Shown piece after piece: positions 12,187 through 21,300 of a stretch of 64,000 nucleotides of DNA; the stretch's first letter is position 1, and every line of letters starts with the position of its first letter. The DNA is taken from positions 157,629 through 221,628 of the forward strand of contig NZ_GG668581.1 in assembly GCF_000160755.1 (NCBI RefSeq). The letters are read 5' to 3'. Source of the stretch: Proteus mirabilis ATCC 29906. GTDB taxonomy: Bacteria; Pseudomonadota; Gammaproteobacteria; Enterobacterales; Enterobacteriaceae. A program made the position numbers and the translations under genes. The notes under the pieces were generated by a model. That model searched no databases, had not been told where the DNA came from, and saw only the letters and a list, made by a program, of their open reading frames with translations.

Positions 12187-13470
12187 TCAGACCACGTAAT
12201 CCAATAAAGTAGGCTCCTGCTTGCAAAGTCGATGCCAGTCTACCATAGGCATTCGGGTGATTAGCCCAACTTTACCGTCTTTTTCAATCCATTCACGCTC
12301 AATAGCCTGTAATTGATAAAAACGGCTACGTAATCGCCCTGCTTCTTCTGGCGGTAAACGCAATTCAACGTGTGCGATCTCACCTGAAAGGCGCTCTGTC
12401 AACGCCTGATATAACAGAGGAATACCTTCACCTGTTTGTGCAGAAACCCAAACCCTAACAGGTAAATTATCTTCATTTCGATCAATTCTTGGGGTGAAGT
12501 CCTCAAGAAGATCAATTTTATTCATCACATACAGTGTCGGTATCTCGTGAGCATCAATCTCTTCTAATACATTTTCAACTGCATGAATGTTCTCTTCAAA
12601 ACGGCTATCAGCGGCATCAATAACATGAAGAAGCAATGTCGCTTCACGTGTTTCTTGTAGCGTTGCCTTAAATGCCGCCACCAGATCATGAGGTAGATGT
12701 CGGATAAAACCAACCGTATCAGCTAACACCACGGTACCAACATCATCGACCTGAATTCGTCTTAAGGTAGGATCCAGTGTCGCAAACAACTGATCAGCAG
12801 CATACACATCAGCACAGGTTATACGATTGAATAAACTCGACTTACCCGCATTGGTGTAACCCACCAGAGATAACGTTGGAATATCAGCTTTACTTCGCGC
12901 TTGTCGTCCTTGTTCACGCTGACGTTCAACTTTGCCTAGACGCATTAGAATTTGACTAATTTTGCCTCTGAGCAAACGTCGGTCCGTTTCAAGCTGTGTT
13001 TCGCCAGGGCCACGTAATCCAATCCCCCCTTTTTGTCGTTCTAAGTGTGTCCACCCTCGAACTAAACGGGTTGATAAATGACGTAACTGAGCGAGTTCTA
13101 CCTGTAGCTTTCCTTCGTGAGTTCTTGCTCGTTGAGCAAAAATATCGAGGATAACTCCCGTGCGATCAACCACACGACATTCACAAAGTCTTTCCAGATT
13201 TCGTTCTTGTGCCGGTGAGAGTGCGTGATTAAATAACACCACATCTGCACCACTCGCTTTTACTGCTTCTGCGATTTCTTCCGCCTTACCTTCTCCCACA
13301 TAATATTTGGAGTGAGGCGCTCTACGGCTCCCTGTAATAATTTGAACTGGTTTTACACCGGCAGATGTCACCAAAGATTCAAACTCTTGCAAGTCATCAA
13401 TATCCTTTTCTTGCGAAAAGAAAACGTGCACTAAAACGGCTAATTCGCCACCTTCATAACGATCAAACAA
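12187..13470 (-). CDS. hflX: Ribosome-associated GTPase HflX
   Basis: HflX is a GTPase that binds the 50S subunit and splits stalled ribosomes after heat or antibiotic stress. The 427-residue product carries the HflX N-terminal domain (about 20-190, with [10 protein letters not shown]) and a GTPase domain: [12 protein letters not shown] (G1), [10 protein letters not shown] (G3) and NKID (G4). Translation appears to start at TTG (position 13470), preceded by AGGTTTCGCC, giving MFDRYEGGE as in E. coli. The hairpin at 13503-13537 separates it from hfq and may limit read-through. Confidence 0.96.
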   Translation of the reverse strand: MFDRYEGGELAVLVHVFFSQEKDIDDLQEFESLVTSAGVKPVQIITGSRRAPHSKYYVGEGKAEEIAEAVKASGADVVLFNHALSPAQERNLERLCECRVVDRTGVILDIFAQRARTHEGKLQVELAQLRHLSTRLVRGWTHLERQKGGIGLRGPGETQLETDRRLLRGKISQILMRLGKVERQREQGRQARSKADIPTLSLVGYTNAGKSSLFNRITCADVYAADQLFATLDPTLRRIQVDDVGTVVLADTVGFIRHLPHDLVAAFKATLQETREATLLLHVIDAADSRFEENIHAVENVLEEIDAHEIPTLYVMNKIDLLEDFTPRIDRNEDNLPVRVWVSAQTGEGIPLLYQALTERLSGEIAHVELRLPPEEAGRLRSRFYQLQAIEREWIEKDGKVGLITRMPMVDWHRLCKQEPTLLDYVV

Positions 13471-13502
13471 AGGCGAAACCTCATGGACTTTATAAAAACA
13501 GG

Positions 13503-13537
13503 AAAAACATAGGTAAAGTCTCCCTACCTATGTTTTT
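13503..13537. terminator. Terminator between hfq and hflX
   Basis: The perfect 13-bp stem AAAAACATAGGTA/TACCTATGTTTTT has a 9-nt loop and T-runs in both directions. On the minus strand it follows hfq, so it should end most hfq transcripts. Confidence 0.85.
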
Positions 13538-13563
13538 ATTATATTAAGAATAATATTTGATAA

Positions 13564-13854
13564 TTATTCTGCAACATCATCCTGCTGAGTCGCGTTACCG
13601 CCACTGTAGTTTGTACCCGCTTGGTTGGTACCTGTATTGCTATGATGAGAAACAGGACGAGAAGGTACTACGGTAGAGATAGCATGTTTGTATACCATCT
13701 GACTAACAGTGTTTTTCAGCAGAATAACAAATTGGTCAAAAGATTCGATCTGACCCTGTAATTTAATGCCGTTTACCAAATAGATTGAAACAGGGACCCT
13801 TTCACGACGTAATGCGTTCAGAAAAGGATCTTGCAAAGATTGCCCCTTAGCCAT
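13564..13854 (-). CDS. hfq: RNA chaperone Hfq
   Basis: Hfq is the hexameric Sm-like RNA chaperone that pairs small RNAs with mRNAs. The 96-residue product has a fully conserved Sm core ([48 protein letters not shown]). Its short C-terminal tail is rich in Asn, Gly and Thr and ends in acidic residues (DDVAE), like the E. coli autoinhibitory tip. It lies 109 bp after miaA. Its presence matters to the GlmY/GlmZ system suggested by the small RNA at 56921-57124. Confidence 0.98.
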   Translation of the reverse strand: MAKGQSLQDPFLNALRRERVPVSIYLVNGIKLQGQIESFDQFVILLKNTVSQMVYKHAISTVVPSRPVSHHSNTGTNQAGTNYSGGNATQQDDVAE

Positions 13855-13963
13855 TCTATGTTTTCCTTATTTTGTTGTTTTATACTAGAACCTAATGGTT
13901 CGAAAAAATGAACTACTCAAAAATTGCACTTTAGCAACTATCAATTTTACACAAACCTACCAT

Positions 13964-14905
13964 CTATGCACTAACTACCTGCAAAACAGTGTTAAGAGAC
14001 TGTTCAAAATCTTCACTATCTAACCAATGAACATCATGCCAACCTCTTAACCAAGTGATTTGTCGCTTCGCTAATTGCCGGGTAGCGCAGATCCCTCGAT
14101 AAACCATCTCATCATAGTCGATTTCGCCGGATAAATATGACCACATCTGGCGATAGCCGACACAACGTATAGAAGGTAAATCTTCATGCAGATCGCCCCG
14201 TTGGTATAATGATTTTACTTCATCTTCAAAGCCACACGTTAACATCTGTTTAAAACGTGCTTCAATGCGTTGATGAAGTACATTTCTATCTTTCGGAGCA
14301 ATCGCAAACTGATAAACATCATAAGGCAATGCTTCGCCTGATATTTGAGTTAATTCTGTCATCGATTTACCTGAAATCAGGTAAACTTCCAGTGCACGAG
14401 AAAGGCGTTGAGGATCATTAGGATGGATCCGTTTGGCCGCAACGGGATCGACGGATGCTAGCTCTTGATGAATTGCCTCCCACCCTTGTTCGGCTGCTTT
14501 TTTTTCGATTTCAGCACGAATTTCTGGATTAGCACTGGGTAAAGGTGATAAGCCTTCTAATAACGCTTTAAAATATAGCATAGTCCCGCCCACTAATAGT
14601 GGAATTCGTCCTGCAGCCGTAATTTCTTCCATTGCTTTTAACGCATCTTTACGAAAGTCTGCGGCAGAATAAGGTAATGCGGGATCTAGAATATCAATTA
14701 AACGATGTGGTGCAAGCGACTGCTCTGTCTCATCCGGTTTCGCAGTACCAATATCCATACCACGATAAATAAGAGCAGAATCAACACTAATAAGATCAAC
14801 GGGCAGTTTTTGTCTTAGCGCAATGGCTAATGCGGTTTTACCAGAGGCTGTTGGCCCCATCAGAAAGATTGCTTTAGGTTTTATTTGCGTTTTTACTTCG
14901 CTCAT
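13964..14905 (-). CDS. miaA: tRNA dimethylallyltransferase
   Basis: MiaA adds an isopentenyl group to N6 of A37 in tRNAs that read codons starting with U. The 313-residue product has the phosphate-binding loop GPTASGKT (17-24), the [16 protein letters not shown] motif and the helical insert that clamps tRNA. Its start overlaps the 3' end of mutL by 32 bp, a conserved coupling. It ends 109 bp before hfq; in E. coli, hfq promoters lie within miaA. Confidence 0.97.
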   Translation of the reverse strand: MSEVKTQIKPKAIFLMGPTASGKTALAIALRQKLPVDLISVDSALIYRGMDIGTAKPDETEQSLAPHRLIDILDPALPYSAADFRKDALKAMEEITAAGRIPLLVGGTMLYFKALLEGLSPLPSANPEIRAEIEKKAAEQGWEAIHQELASVDPVAAKRIHPNDPQRLSRALEVYLISGKSMTELTQISGEALPYDVYQFAIAPKDRNVLHQRIEARFKQMLTCGFEDEVKSLYQRGDLHEDLPSIRCVGYRQMWSYLSGEIDYDEMVYRGICATRQLAKRQITWLRGWHDVHWLDSEDFEQSLNTVLQVVSA

Positions 14906-16883
14906 TATTCAGTGCCGCTACCACAGGTTGTAATTCTATTAATTGTAATAAGTTTTTGGACGGCTGTCTGACATATTGTGGACATAATCGTTCAATATCA
15001 GCCAATAATCCTACTGCCTGAGCCTGTGACCAAACACCCGACTCATGACTTAACTGTTTTGCTAACCAATGCCCAATTTGTTGTTTAGAGCATAATTTTT
15101 CTGTTGCCAAATAAGCTAATAGCTTTGTCAGTAATTCAGGTAAATTTTGCTGTCGCAAAGGCAACGAGACCGCGTGGATCGTCGCTTTACCATGAGAGAT
15201 GTCGATAACAATCCCAAAATCACTGATTAACGCCTGAAACTGCTTAAATGTATTAATTTCATCTTTACTGAGTGTGACTTTTAAAGGCACTAGCAAAGGT
15301 TGGGGTTTCAGATTTTCATTTTCTGGCAATAACTGGGCACATTTTAACAGAAAATCAGCTTCTTCCAATGCTAACAGCCCTAGACCTTGCGAAGATTCAA
15401 TTAACGCATATTTCTGCTGATAAATCGCCAATACCCGGCCAAAAGTATAATCTGTTTGCGCTGCGCTGGCATTAACAGAACGAGGCACCACTGAAATTAC
15501 ATTTGTTTCATTGTTATTCGTTGTATGACCAACATCAACCAAATTCAATGGGGGACGAGGGGGAAATAGGGGTATTTTTTCTTTATTTTCAACATCGCTC
15601 GCACTTTCTTGCATCATTTTTTGATAAAGCATGCCTTGCGTACGTTGATAACTCTCACCAAACTGACGTGTATCTAGCGTTTTTTGGGGACTCTTTTGCG
15701 TATCTGTTAACCCTTTTCCTGCACTTCCTTGGTAAGCTCCCGTGCTCTTTTTTTGCGTAGATGAGGTTACTGGTGCTTGATAAGGCTGCGAAAAAACATT
15801 TTCTCCCGCAACTTGGCGATTTTCAGGAAATGTTGTGGCAGTTAAAGCCCCATTATCCTCTTCATCTAAAGATAACGTATCTTCTGTAACCTGCCTTAAC
15901 ACACTCAAGACAGCTTGATAGATAAAATCGTGTACTAAGCGCGATTCGTGAAAACGCACTTCATGTTTGGCAGGATGCACATTGACATCCACTTGATGAG
16001 GGTCAACGGTTAAATAAAGCACATAAGAAGGTTGCTGCTCACCTTGCAAATAACCTTCATATGCTTGACGAATAGCATGGTTAATCAATCTATCGCGCAT
16101 CATGCGCCCATTGACATAACAGTACTGTATTTCACTGCTTTGCACTGGAGCTAAAGGATGCTCTACCCAGCCTTTTATTGCCAGATCACCATGCTCCCAC
16201 GTCAGTTGCATTGCTTGATCAACAAAATGATTACCACAGATAGCACTTAAACGACGATGATGCTGATGAGTTTCTTTCGCAGCGCGATATTGACGCACCC
16301 GCTTACCGTTGTGGGTTAAATTAATTGACACATCAAAGCGGGATAAGGCTATACGACGTACTACTTCATCTATATGACCAAACTCTGTTTTTTCGGTACG
16401 TAAAAATTTACGTCTTGCAGGAGTGTTATAAAAAAGATCGAGCACTTCAACTGTGCTCCCCACCGGATGTGCTGCTGGCTTGACTGCCACTGTCATATCA
16501 CGCCCTTCGGCGTAGGCTTGCCAAGCCTCCTCCTGAGATGCGGTACGAGATGTTAAGGTTAAACGTGATACAGAGCTGATACTGGCTAAGGCTTCACCAC
16601 GAAACCCCATGCTCATAATGGCTTCAAGATCATCCAGTGTCGATATTTTGCTTGTTGCATGGCGAGCAAGTGCTAACTTCAAATCATCACGGGAAATGCC
16701 GCATCCATTATCGCGGATACGAATTAGCTTAGCGCCACCTTTATCGATATCGATATCAATTGTTGTCGCACCCGCGTCTAAGCTGTTTTCAAGTAACTCT
16801 TTAACAACAGAAGCGGGTCTTTCAACGACTTCCCCTGCTGCAATCTGATTTGCTAACTGAGGAGGTAATAAATTAATCGCCAT
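14874..16883 (-). CDS. mutL: DNA mismatch repair protein MutL
   Basis: MutL links mismatch recognition by MutS to MutH nicking and UvrD unwinding. The N-terminal GHKL ATPase domain is intact: [36 protein letters not shown] and the transducer motif [14 protein letters not shown]. The C-terminal dimerisation domain starts near residue 480. At 669 residues it is longer than E. coli MutL (615). The extra length is in the poorly conserved linker (about 330-460), rich in Gln, Ser and Thr. The endonuclease motif DQHAX2EX4E is absent, as expected in a MutH species. Confidence 0.97.
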   Translation of the reverse strand: MAINLLPPQLANQIAAGEVVERPASVVKELLENSLDAGATTIDIDIDKGGAKLIRIRDNGCGISRDDLKLALARHATSKISTLDDLEAIMSMGFRGEALASISSVSRLTLTSRTASQEEAWQAYAEGRDMTVAVKPAAHPVGSTVEVLDLFYNTPARRKFLRTEKTEFGHIDEVVRRIALSRFDVSINLTHNGKRVRQYRAAKETHQHHRRLSAICGNHFVDQAMQLTWEHGDLAIKGWVEHPLAPVQSSEIQYCYVNGRMMRDRLINHAIRQAYEGYLQGEQQPSYVLYLTVDPHQVDVNVHPAKHEVRFHESRLVHDFIYQAVLSVLRQVTEDTLSLDEEDNGALTATTFPENRQVAGENVFSQPYQAPVTSSTQKKSTGAYQGSAGKGLTDTQKSPQKTLDTRQFGESYQRTQGMLYQKMMQESASDVENKEKIPLFPPRPPLNLVDVGHTTNNNETNVISVVPRSVNASAAQTDYTFGRVLAIYQQKYALIESSQGLGLLALEEADFLLKCAQLLPENENLKPQPLLVPLKVTLSKDEINTFKQFQALISDFGIVIDISHGKATIHAVSLPLRQQNLPELLTKLLAYLATEKLCSKQQIGHWLAKQLSHESGVWSQAQAVGLLADIERLCPQYVRQPSKNLLQLIELQPVVAALNNERSKNANKT

Positions 16884-16904
16884 TACCTTATCCCACGTTT
16901 ATCT

Positions 16905-18221
16905 TTATTTTGGCCCATTCTGTAAGGGATGAGCGAGAAAGTAATTTTTTAATCCGGCATAGATTGAAGCGGCTAATTTCTCTTGGTAAGCATCTGAAAT
17001 CAGCAATTGTTCCTCAGCGGCATGACTAATAAAACCTGTTTCGACTAAAATAGACGGAATATCAGGTGAACGTAAAACCCCTAAGCTGGCGTGCTCTGGT
17101 GTTTTTTTATGTAATGATCCTACTTTTCTAAGTTCAGATAACACCGCTACCGCAACGTCATAGCCTACACGCTGTGAATTACCAAATTGTAAATCTAATA
17201 CTGCTTGGCTTAAATAGGGATCAACCCCTTCTGCGAGTGCATCACCGGCGCCACCGAGAAGCTCTGATTGTTTTTCGCTTTGTTCAAGCCATTTACCTAA
17301 TTCACTATTCGCGCGACGATTTGACAATACCCAAACAGATGCCCCGCGCGCACTGCGATTAGGTGCAGAATCGGCATGAATAGACACTAACATATTGGCA
17401 CCTTGCTTACGGGCCACTTCAGAGCGTCCAGCAACAGAAATAAAATAGTCGCCATTGCGGGTTAAAACGGGTTTGAACATAGGATCATTACGCAAAATCG
17501 CTTCTAATTTTTTTGCCACTCTTAAGGTAACATCTTTTTCACGATTACCTTTTTGCCCAATAGCGCCGGGATCTTGGCCCCCATGCCCTGCGTCAATCGC
17601 AATAATTATTTGCCGATCGCTCGATGCGGGCTTATTCGAGGTTGTGCGAGGCTTTACTGGTACTACAGGTGCAACGGGTTGCTTAGGTGTACTCACTAAA
17701 GGCGCCATCTGTTGATTAGCCACCGTATTTGTGGCTTTGTTTGCTGATAACGCCACTACACTGACCGTCGTTGATGTATTGTTATTTTGTCGAGCATTAA
17801 TAGGTTTGATAGTAAGTACTAACTTATATTCACCATTGCTATTTAACAAGCGCTCCGTCACCACCACTGGTTTGGCAAGCTCTACCACCATACTTTGATA
17901 TTGGCTATCTTTTGATTGTGTCGTGCGAATTTTTTGTGCTAATTGCTGACGATTTAATGTCACAGGTAAACCCGTTATTTGGCTACCTTGCTTAAAATCC
18001 ATCACTAACCTATCTGGATTTTTCAGTGAATAATATCTATAGCTTGGTTTCCCACCACTAAACGAAAATGTAAGTGTTGTAGCCACATCCCCATTTTCGG
18101 CCTTCACTTCTGTTACCGTAGCGGCTTGTGCTATTTGCACCACAAAAAGTGACAGAACAACCAACAAAAAGGTGGCAATATAACGCTGACATTGGCTCAC
18201 AATAGTGATGAGACTCGACAT
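16905..18221 (-). CDS. amiB: N-acetylmuramoyl-L-alanine amidase AmiB
   Basis: AmiB is a periplasmic zinc amidase that cleaves septal peptidoglycan during daughter-cell separation, activated by EnvC. I chose the ATG at 18221 (MSSLITIVSQC) because it gives a signal peptide ending VVQIAQA; a longer frame would overlap tsaE. In order: signal peptide, AMIN septal-targeting domain (about 35-150), Pro/Thr-rich linker, then the amidase_3 domain with DAGHGGQDPGAIG, SIHADSA and LVETGFISHAAEE, which hold the zinc and catalytic residues. It lies 13 bp after tsaE. Confidence 0.96.
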   Translation of the reverse strand: MSSLITIVSQCQRYIATFLLVVLSLFVVQIAQAATVTEVKAENGDVATTLTFSFSGGKPSYRYYSLKNPDRLVMDFKQGSQITGLPVTLNRQQLAQKIRTTQSKDSQYQSMVVELAKPVVVTERLLNSNGEYKLVLTIKPINARQNNNTSTTVSVVALSANKATNTVANQQMAPLVSTPKQPVAPVVPVKPRTTSNKPASSDRQIIIAIDAGHGGQDPGAIGQKGNREKDVTLRVAKKLEAILRNDPMFKPVLTRNGDYFISVAGRSEVARKQGANMLVSIHADSAPNRSARGASVWVLSNRRANSELGKWLEQSEKQSELLGGAGDALAEGVDPYLSQAVLDLQFGNSQRVGYDVAVAVLSELRKVGSLHKKTPEHASLGVLRSPDIPSILVETGFISHAAEEQLLISDAYQEKLAASIYAGLKNYFLAHPLQNGPK

Positions 18222-18234
18222 AATCAATATTCCT

Positions 18235-18708
18235 TTATGCAGACTGAATACGGGATAAAACAGCATTCCCTCTCTGTGAAAGGGCAATAAAATGGGCTTT
18301 ACGACCTTCATTTTCATAGCTTAAATGAAGCTCTAAATCCGCATTAGGTATAAACCCTTCCCCTTGAGAAGGCCATTCAATGAGACACAGTGGATCTTGT
18401 GCAAAATAGTCACGTATCCCCATAAATTCTAACTCTTCCGCTGAAGCTAAGCGATAAAGATCGAAATGATAGACTGGGCGTGGTGTCAGCATATAAGGCT
18501 CTACCAAGGTATATGTCGGACTTTTAACATGACCTTGATGACCTAAAGCTTGTAAAAATCCGCGGCTAAAGGTGGTTTTCCCTGCCCCTAGATCACCAAA
18601 TAAATAAATAATAAGCCCTTGGTTATTTGTCGCCATTGCGACTGAATGCCCTAGTTTTACTGTTGCAGCTTCATCTTCTAATGTAACAACCCATTCTTTC
18701 ATATTCAT
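18235..18708 (-). CDS. tsaE: tRNA threonylcarbamoyladenosine ATPase TsaE
   Basis: TsaE is the ATPase of the TsaBDE complex that makes t6A37 in ANN-decoding tRNAs. The 157-residue product shows the P-loop [10 protein letters not shown], the switch region [11 protein letters not shown] and the HFDLYRL motif. It is first in the run tsaE-amiB-mutL-miaA-hfq. In E. coli nnr (NAD(P)H-hydrate repair) sits just upstream; here only about 215 bp separate tsaE from divergent queG, so nnr is absent from this place. Confidence 0.96.
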   Translation of the reverse strand: MNMKEWVVTLEDEAATVKLGHSVAMATNNQGLIIYLFGDLGAGKTTFSRGFLQALGHQGHVKSPTYTLVEPYMLTPRPVYHFDLYRLASAEELEFMGIRDYFAQDPLCLIEWPSQGEGFIPNADLELHLSYENEGRKAHFIALSQRGNAVLSRIQSA

Positions 18709-18923
18709 ACAATCTATTGTTAGGTAATAACGACTTAGTTAATAGCATGTTAGAGCACATGCAAACAGACCATTTTTATATTCACTTAAAGTAAATTATT
18801 ATCAGAATCAATTTCAAATAACCATACCATAAATCTATTTCTTACGAGGATTTTTCCTATCGTTGCACTATGATACACTGCGCACTCTTAGGACTCACCT
18901 ATTAGCTATTATTTCGGTTGCTC

Positions 18924-20078
18924 ATGTCATCACTCGATCTTCATCACCTTGCTCAAAATATAAAACGTTGGGGAACTGAACTAGGATTCCAACAAACAGG
19001 AATTTGCGATACTGATTTATCGCTCGAAGAGCCTCGTTTACAAGCTTGGTTAGATAAACAGTATCATGGTGAAATGGCATGGATGGCTAAATATGGCATG
19101 ACTCGAGCAAGACCCCATGAATTGGTGCCGGGCACATTGCGTGTGATCAGCGTCAGAATGAACTATTTGCCAACAGATGCCGCTTTTGCTCGTACCCTTA
19201 ATAATCCAGAGCAAGGCTATATTAGCCGTTATGCATTAGGTAGAGATTATCACAAAGTATTAAGACAACGCCTTAAAAAATTAGGTGAAAAAATTACGCA
19301 ATATTGCCAACAGTTTGAATATCAAGGTATTGTTAATTTTCGCCCTTTTGTTGATTCAGCGCCGATAATGGAACGACCATTGGCCGTGAAAGCTGGTCTT
19401 GGGTGGGTTGGTAAACACTCACTTGTTATCAATAATCAGGCTGGCTCTTGGTTTTTTCTCGGTGAATTATTAATTAATTTACCTTTGCCTATTGATTCTC
19501 CCGTTGAAGAGCAATGCGGTAAATGTGTAGCTTGCATGACCACTTGCCCAACAGGCGCCATCGTAGAGCCTTACACCATTGATGCTCGTCGCTGTATTTC
19601 TTACCTAACGATTGAACTTGAAGGCGCTATTCCTGAAGAATTTCGCCCTTTGATGGGCAATCGTATCTATGGTTGTGATGATTGCCAATTAATTTGCCCA
19701 TGGAATCGTTTTTCTTCGCTCACAGAGGAAGATGATTTTTCTCCGCGCCGTGCCTTACATACACCAGAATTGCTGGATCTATTCCAATGGAGTGAAGAAA
19801 AATTTCTGCGTATTACAGAAGGTTCACCGATCCGACGAATTGGCTATTTACGTTGGCTAAGAAATATTAGTGTTGCGTTAGGCAATGCCCCTTATCAGGA
19901 CAAAATTGTACTGGCCTTGCAAGAGCGCTTTGGTTTAGGGGAGGTTTTAGATGAACATTTGCACTGGGCTATCGCCCAACAGAAAGCCAAAAGAGAAGAA
20001 AAAACACTAAAAATACAGACTTCACAACAAAAACGTCTAGTAAGGGCAATAACTAAGGGCCTACCTCGTGATGCTTAG
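18924..20078 (+). CDS. queG: Epoxyqueuosine reductase
   Basis: QueG is a cobalamin- and 4Fe-4S-dependent enzyme that reduces epoxyqueuosine to queuosine in tRNA. The 384-residue product (ATG at 18924; an in-frame TTG lies two codons upstream) carries both ferredoxin-type clusters: CGKCVACMTTCP and CDDCQLICPWN. It also has the family segment RPFVDSAPIMERPLA. It diverges from tsaE. Downstream lies a long non-coding region with DnaA boxes, the same neighbourhood as datA in E. coli. Confidence 0.97.
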   Translation: MSSLDLHHLAQNIKRWGTELGFQQTGICDTDLSLEEPRLQAWLDKQYHGEMAWMAKYGMTRARPHELVPGTLRVISVRMNYLPTDAAFARTLNNPEQGYISRYALGRDYHKVLRQRLKKLGEKITQYCQQFEYQGIVNFRPFVDSAPIMERPLAVKAGLGWVGKHSLVINNQAGSWFFLGELLINLPLPIDSPVEEQCGKCVACMTTCPTGAIVEPYTIDARRCISYLTIELEGAIPEEFRPLMGNRIYGCDDCQLICPWNRFSSLTEEDDFSPRRALHTPELLDLFQWSEEKFLRITEGSPIRRIGYLRWLRNISVALGNAPYQDKIVLALQERFGLGEVLDEHLHWAIAQQKAKREEKTLKIQTSQQKRLVRAITKGLPRDA

Positions 20079-20122
20079 TTTTTAACATGATACGCATACT
20101 CATAAGATGAGATAATTTCACC

Positions 20123-20360
20123 TGTGAATAAAATAAAAACTCTTTGTCTATCAATATGAAGAAAAAATTCAAGCGAAGTGTGGCACAAATTAAAAAAAAT
20201 AAAAATAAACTTACTTATCAATTGGATAGATAAAAGCAATATTTAACTCACTAGCATAATATGCTAATGACTCAATGATAGCAGCCTGTGGATAACTCTG
20301 TGCAGTAAAAAAATAAATTAGTGCTAGATGCAAGGATTATGAGCATCTTATTGTGGATAA
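20123..20360. promoter_or_regulatory. datA: datA-like DnaA-box cluster
   Basis: There are three matches to the DnaA box TTATNCACA, all in the same orientation: TGTGAATAA (20123-20131), TGTGGATAA (20287-20295) and TGTGGATAA (20352-20360). The last two are perfect high-affinity boxes. In E. coli the datA locus, which with IHF promotes hydrolysis of DnaA-bound ATP, lies between queG and the glyVXY tRNA genes. This cluster is in the same interval. The boxes are seen directly; datA function is inferred from boxes plus synteny. Confidence 0.7.
20216..20228 (+). promoter_or_regulatory. Candidate IHF site in the datA-like region
   Basis: TATCAATTGGATA matches WATCAANNNNTTR at all but one specified base and has an A/T-rich tract just 5', as strong IHF sites do. 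It lies between the first and second DnaA boxes. IHF binding is essential to datA in E. coli, so the context supports the call; the motif alone is degenerate. Confidence 0.4.
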
Positions 20361-20378
20361 TTTATTTCGATAAGAATA

Positions 20379-20441
20379 TTAAGATAAGTGGAACTCGGGC
20401 TCTTTTTTCCAAAGAAAAGTCATAAAAATACTTTTCTTCAT
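20379..20441 (-). CDS. Possible 20-residue small protein or leader peptide
   Basis: A minus-strand frame of 20 codons (starts MKKSIFMTFLWKK, ends EFHLS). A GAAGAG ribosome-site candidate lies 8-9 bases upstream. It sits about 95 bp downstream of the promoter at 20538-20566, beyond a pair of competing hairpins. A basic N-terminus and short hydrophobic run are visible. I do not recognise it, and at this length a chance frame is quite possible. It is recorded because of its promoter context. Confidence 0.25.
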   Translation of the reverse strand: MKKSIFMTFLWKKEPEFHLS

Positions 20442-20474
20442 AAAAAATACTCTTCAAAGTATATTTAACAGAAT

Positions 20475-20523
20475 AAAAACCTAAACAACAAAAATTGATC
20501 TGAGGTTTAGCTCCCCCCTAAAC
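20475..20523 (-). promoter_or_regulatory. Attenuator-like alternative hairpins
   Basis: On the minus strand three segments follow in order: GTTTAG (20523-20518), CTAAAC (20510-20505) and GTTTAG (20486-20481), the last followed by GTTTTTAT. Segment 2 can pair with either 1 or 3; pairing 2:3 gives a weak terminator-like hairpin. Stems are only 6 bp, so this is suggestive only. Confidence 0.3.
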
Positions 20524-20537
20524 GAGGAAAGGCGCAC

Positions 20538-20566
20538 ATTCTAGTGCTGGCTAAATAGAAATGCAA
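20538..20566 (-). promoter_or_regulatory. Sigma-70 promoter with GC-rich discriminator
   Basis: Minus strand: TTGCAT (20566-20561), a 17-bp spacer, TAGAAT (20543-20538), then the GC-rich GTGCGCC. A/T-rich DNA lies upstream. It resembles stable-RNA (rRNA/tRNA) promoters, but it points toward the datA-like boxes and the end of queG, where no known stable RNA is found. Confidence 0.5.
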
Positions 20567-20886
20567 GCAAAGATCAAAGATAGATCACAAAAAAATAGCT
20601 TGATCTTTCTTGCTGTTATCGATTTCCCTTTTTCTGCACTGCAATGGGTCACTCACTTTAAGTGTATTAGCTACAATCGCTGATCTGCACCTACCACAGT
20701 GTAGACTCATTTTTAAAAAGTGAGAGAGAAAATAAAGATTTTTTGGTTATATTTTATACAAGCATTGCTATTTCCTGTCCATAGTTATGTCCTTGTGACT
20801 TTTAGAATGCAATAGCTTTATTTGGGTGTTATTAAACAAAATAACGCTTTGTATTGTTGCTTATGCGTGACTGCTCCCCGCCCTGT

Positions 20887-20976
20887 TGAAGTGACCTCAT
20901 AGAGTTGGACTGTTCATTAAGCGGTTTTCGCTAAAGGTTTTCTATATTGCATTTTAGCTTTTATCTCTTCACACTC
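20887..20976 (-). mobile_element. IS3-family (IS150-like) insertion sequence remnant
   Basis: The plus-strand sequence from 20887 (TGAAGTGACCTCATAGAGTT...) has the form of an IS150-group terminal repeat (TGAACTGACCCC..AAGTTGGAC type). Reading the minus strand inward, a short frame ending at 20917 encodes IKAKMQYRKPLAKTA, which resembles the C-terminal end of an IS3-family OrfB with the usual GLSP residues deleted. Only this end remains. Identification is from memory of the family pattern. Confidence 0.5.
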
Positions 20977-20990
20977 AGATTAGACTTTTT

Positions 20991-21010
20991 TTAGACTTAA
21001 TTTAGTCTTA
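20991..21010. promoter_or_regulatory. Operator-like inverted repeat of the toxin-antitoxin operon
   Basis: AGACTTAATTTAGTCT (20993-21008) is an imperfect inverted repeat, preceded by a direct copy of TTAGACTT at 20980. It lies about 18 bp before the antitoxin start, where Phd/YefM-type antitoxins usually bind to autoregulate. Binding is inferred. Confidence 0.45.
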
Positions 21011-21025
21011 TTGATTGAGGTAGAT

Positions 21026-21295
21026 ATGCGTTACTCAGAACAAATCAAACCAATTAGTTATTTAAAAGCTAATGTCGCCGAAGTGATGACTAAACTCACT
21101 GAATCTGGTGCACCGATGATTATTACTCAAAATGGCGAAGCAAAAGCGGTTATTCAGGATATTACCTCTTATGAAGAGACACAGGAAACATTAGCCTTAC
21201 TTAAAATATTGGCGTTAGGTCAGCAACAAGTTGAAGCAGGTGAAGTAAAAGATATAAAAAGCGTTGTTCAGCGTTTAAAAAGTAAAAGGAAATAA
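21026..21295 (+). CDS. Type II antitoxin, Phd/YefM family
   Basis: An 89-residue antitoxin. The N-terminal Phd/YefM fold binds DNA and the C-terminal tail wraps the toxin. It begins MRYSEQIKPISYLKANVAEV and contains PMIITQNGEAKAVIQDI, typical of the family, then a charged C-terminal helix ending SKRK. I chose the ATG at 21026 because GAGG lies 5 bases upstream; an in-frame TTG at 21011 has no ribosome site. The toxin follows after 5 bp, the standard antitoxin-first order. It abuts an IS3-family remnant, so the pair is probably acquired. Confidence 0.88.
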   Translation: MRYSEQIKPISYLKANVAEVMTKLTESGAPMIITQNGEAKAVIQDITSYEETQETLALLKILALGQQQVEAGEVKDIKSVVQRLKSKRK

Positions 21296-21300
21296 TCGTA

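Noticed and set aside
20538-20566. Start of an rRNA operon
   Set aside because: The promoter is rRNA-like but no leader box or 16S sequence follows.
20123-20700. Chromosomal origin oriC, because of DnaA boxes and several GATC sites
   Set aside because: No mnmG/mioC neighbours, too few DnaA boxes, and the interval matches datA by synteny.
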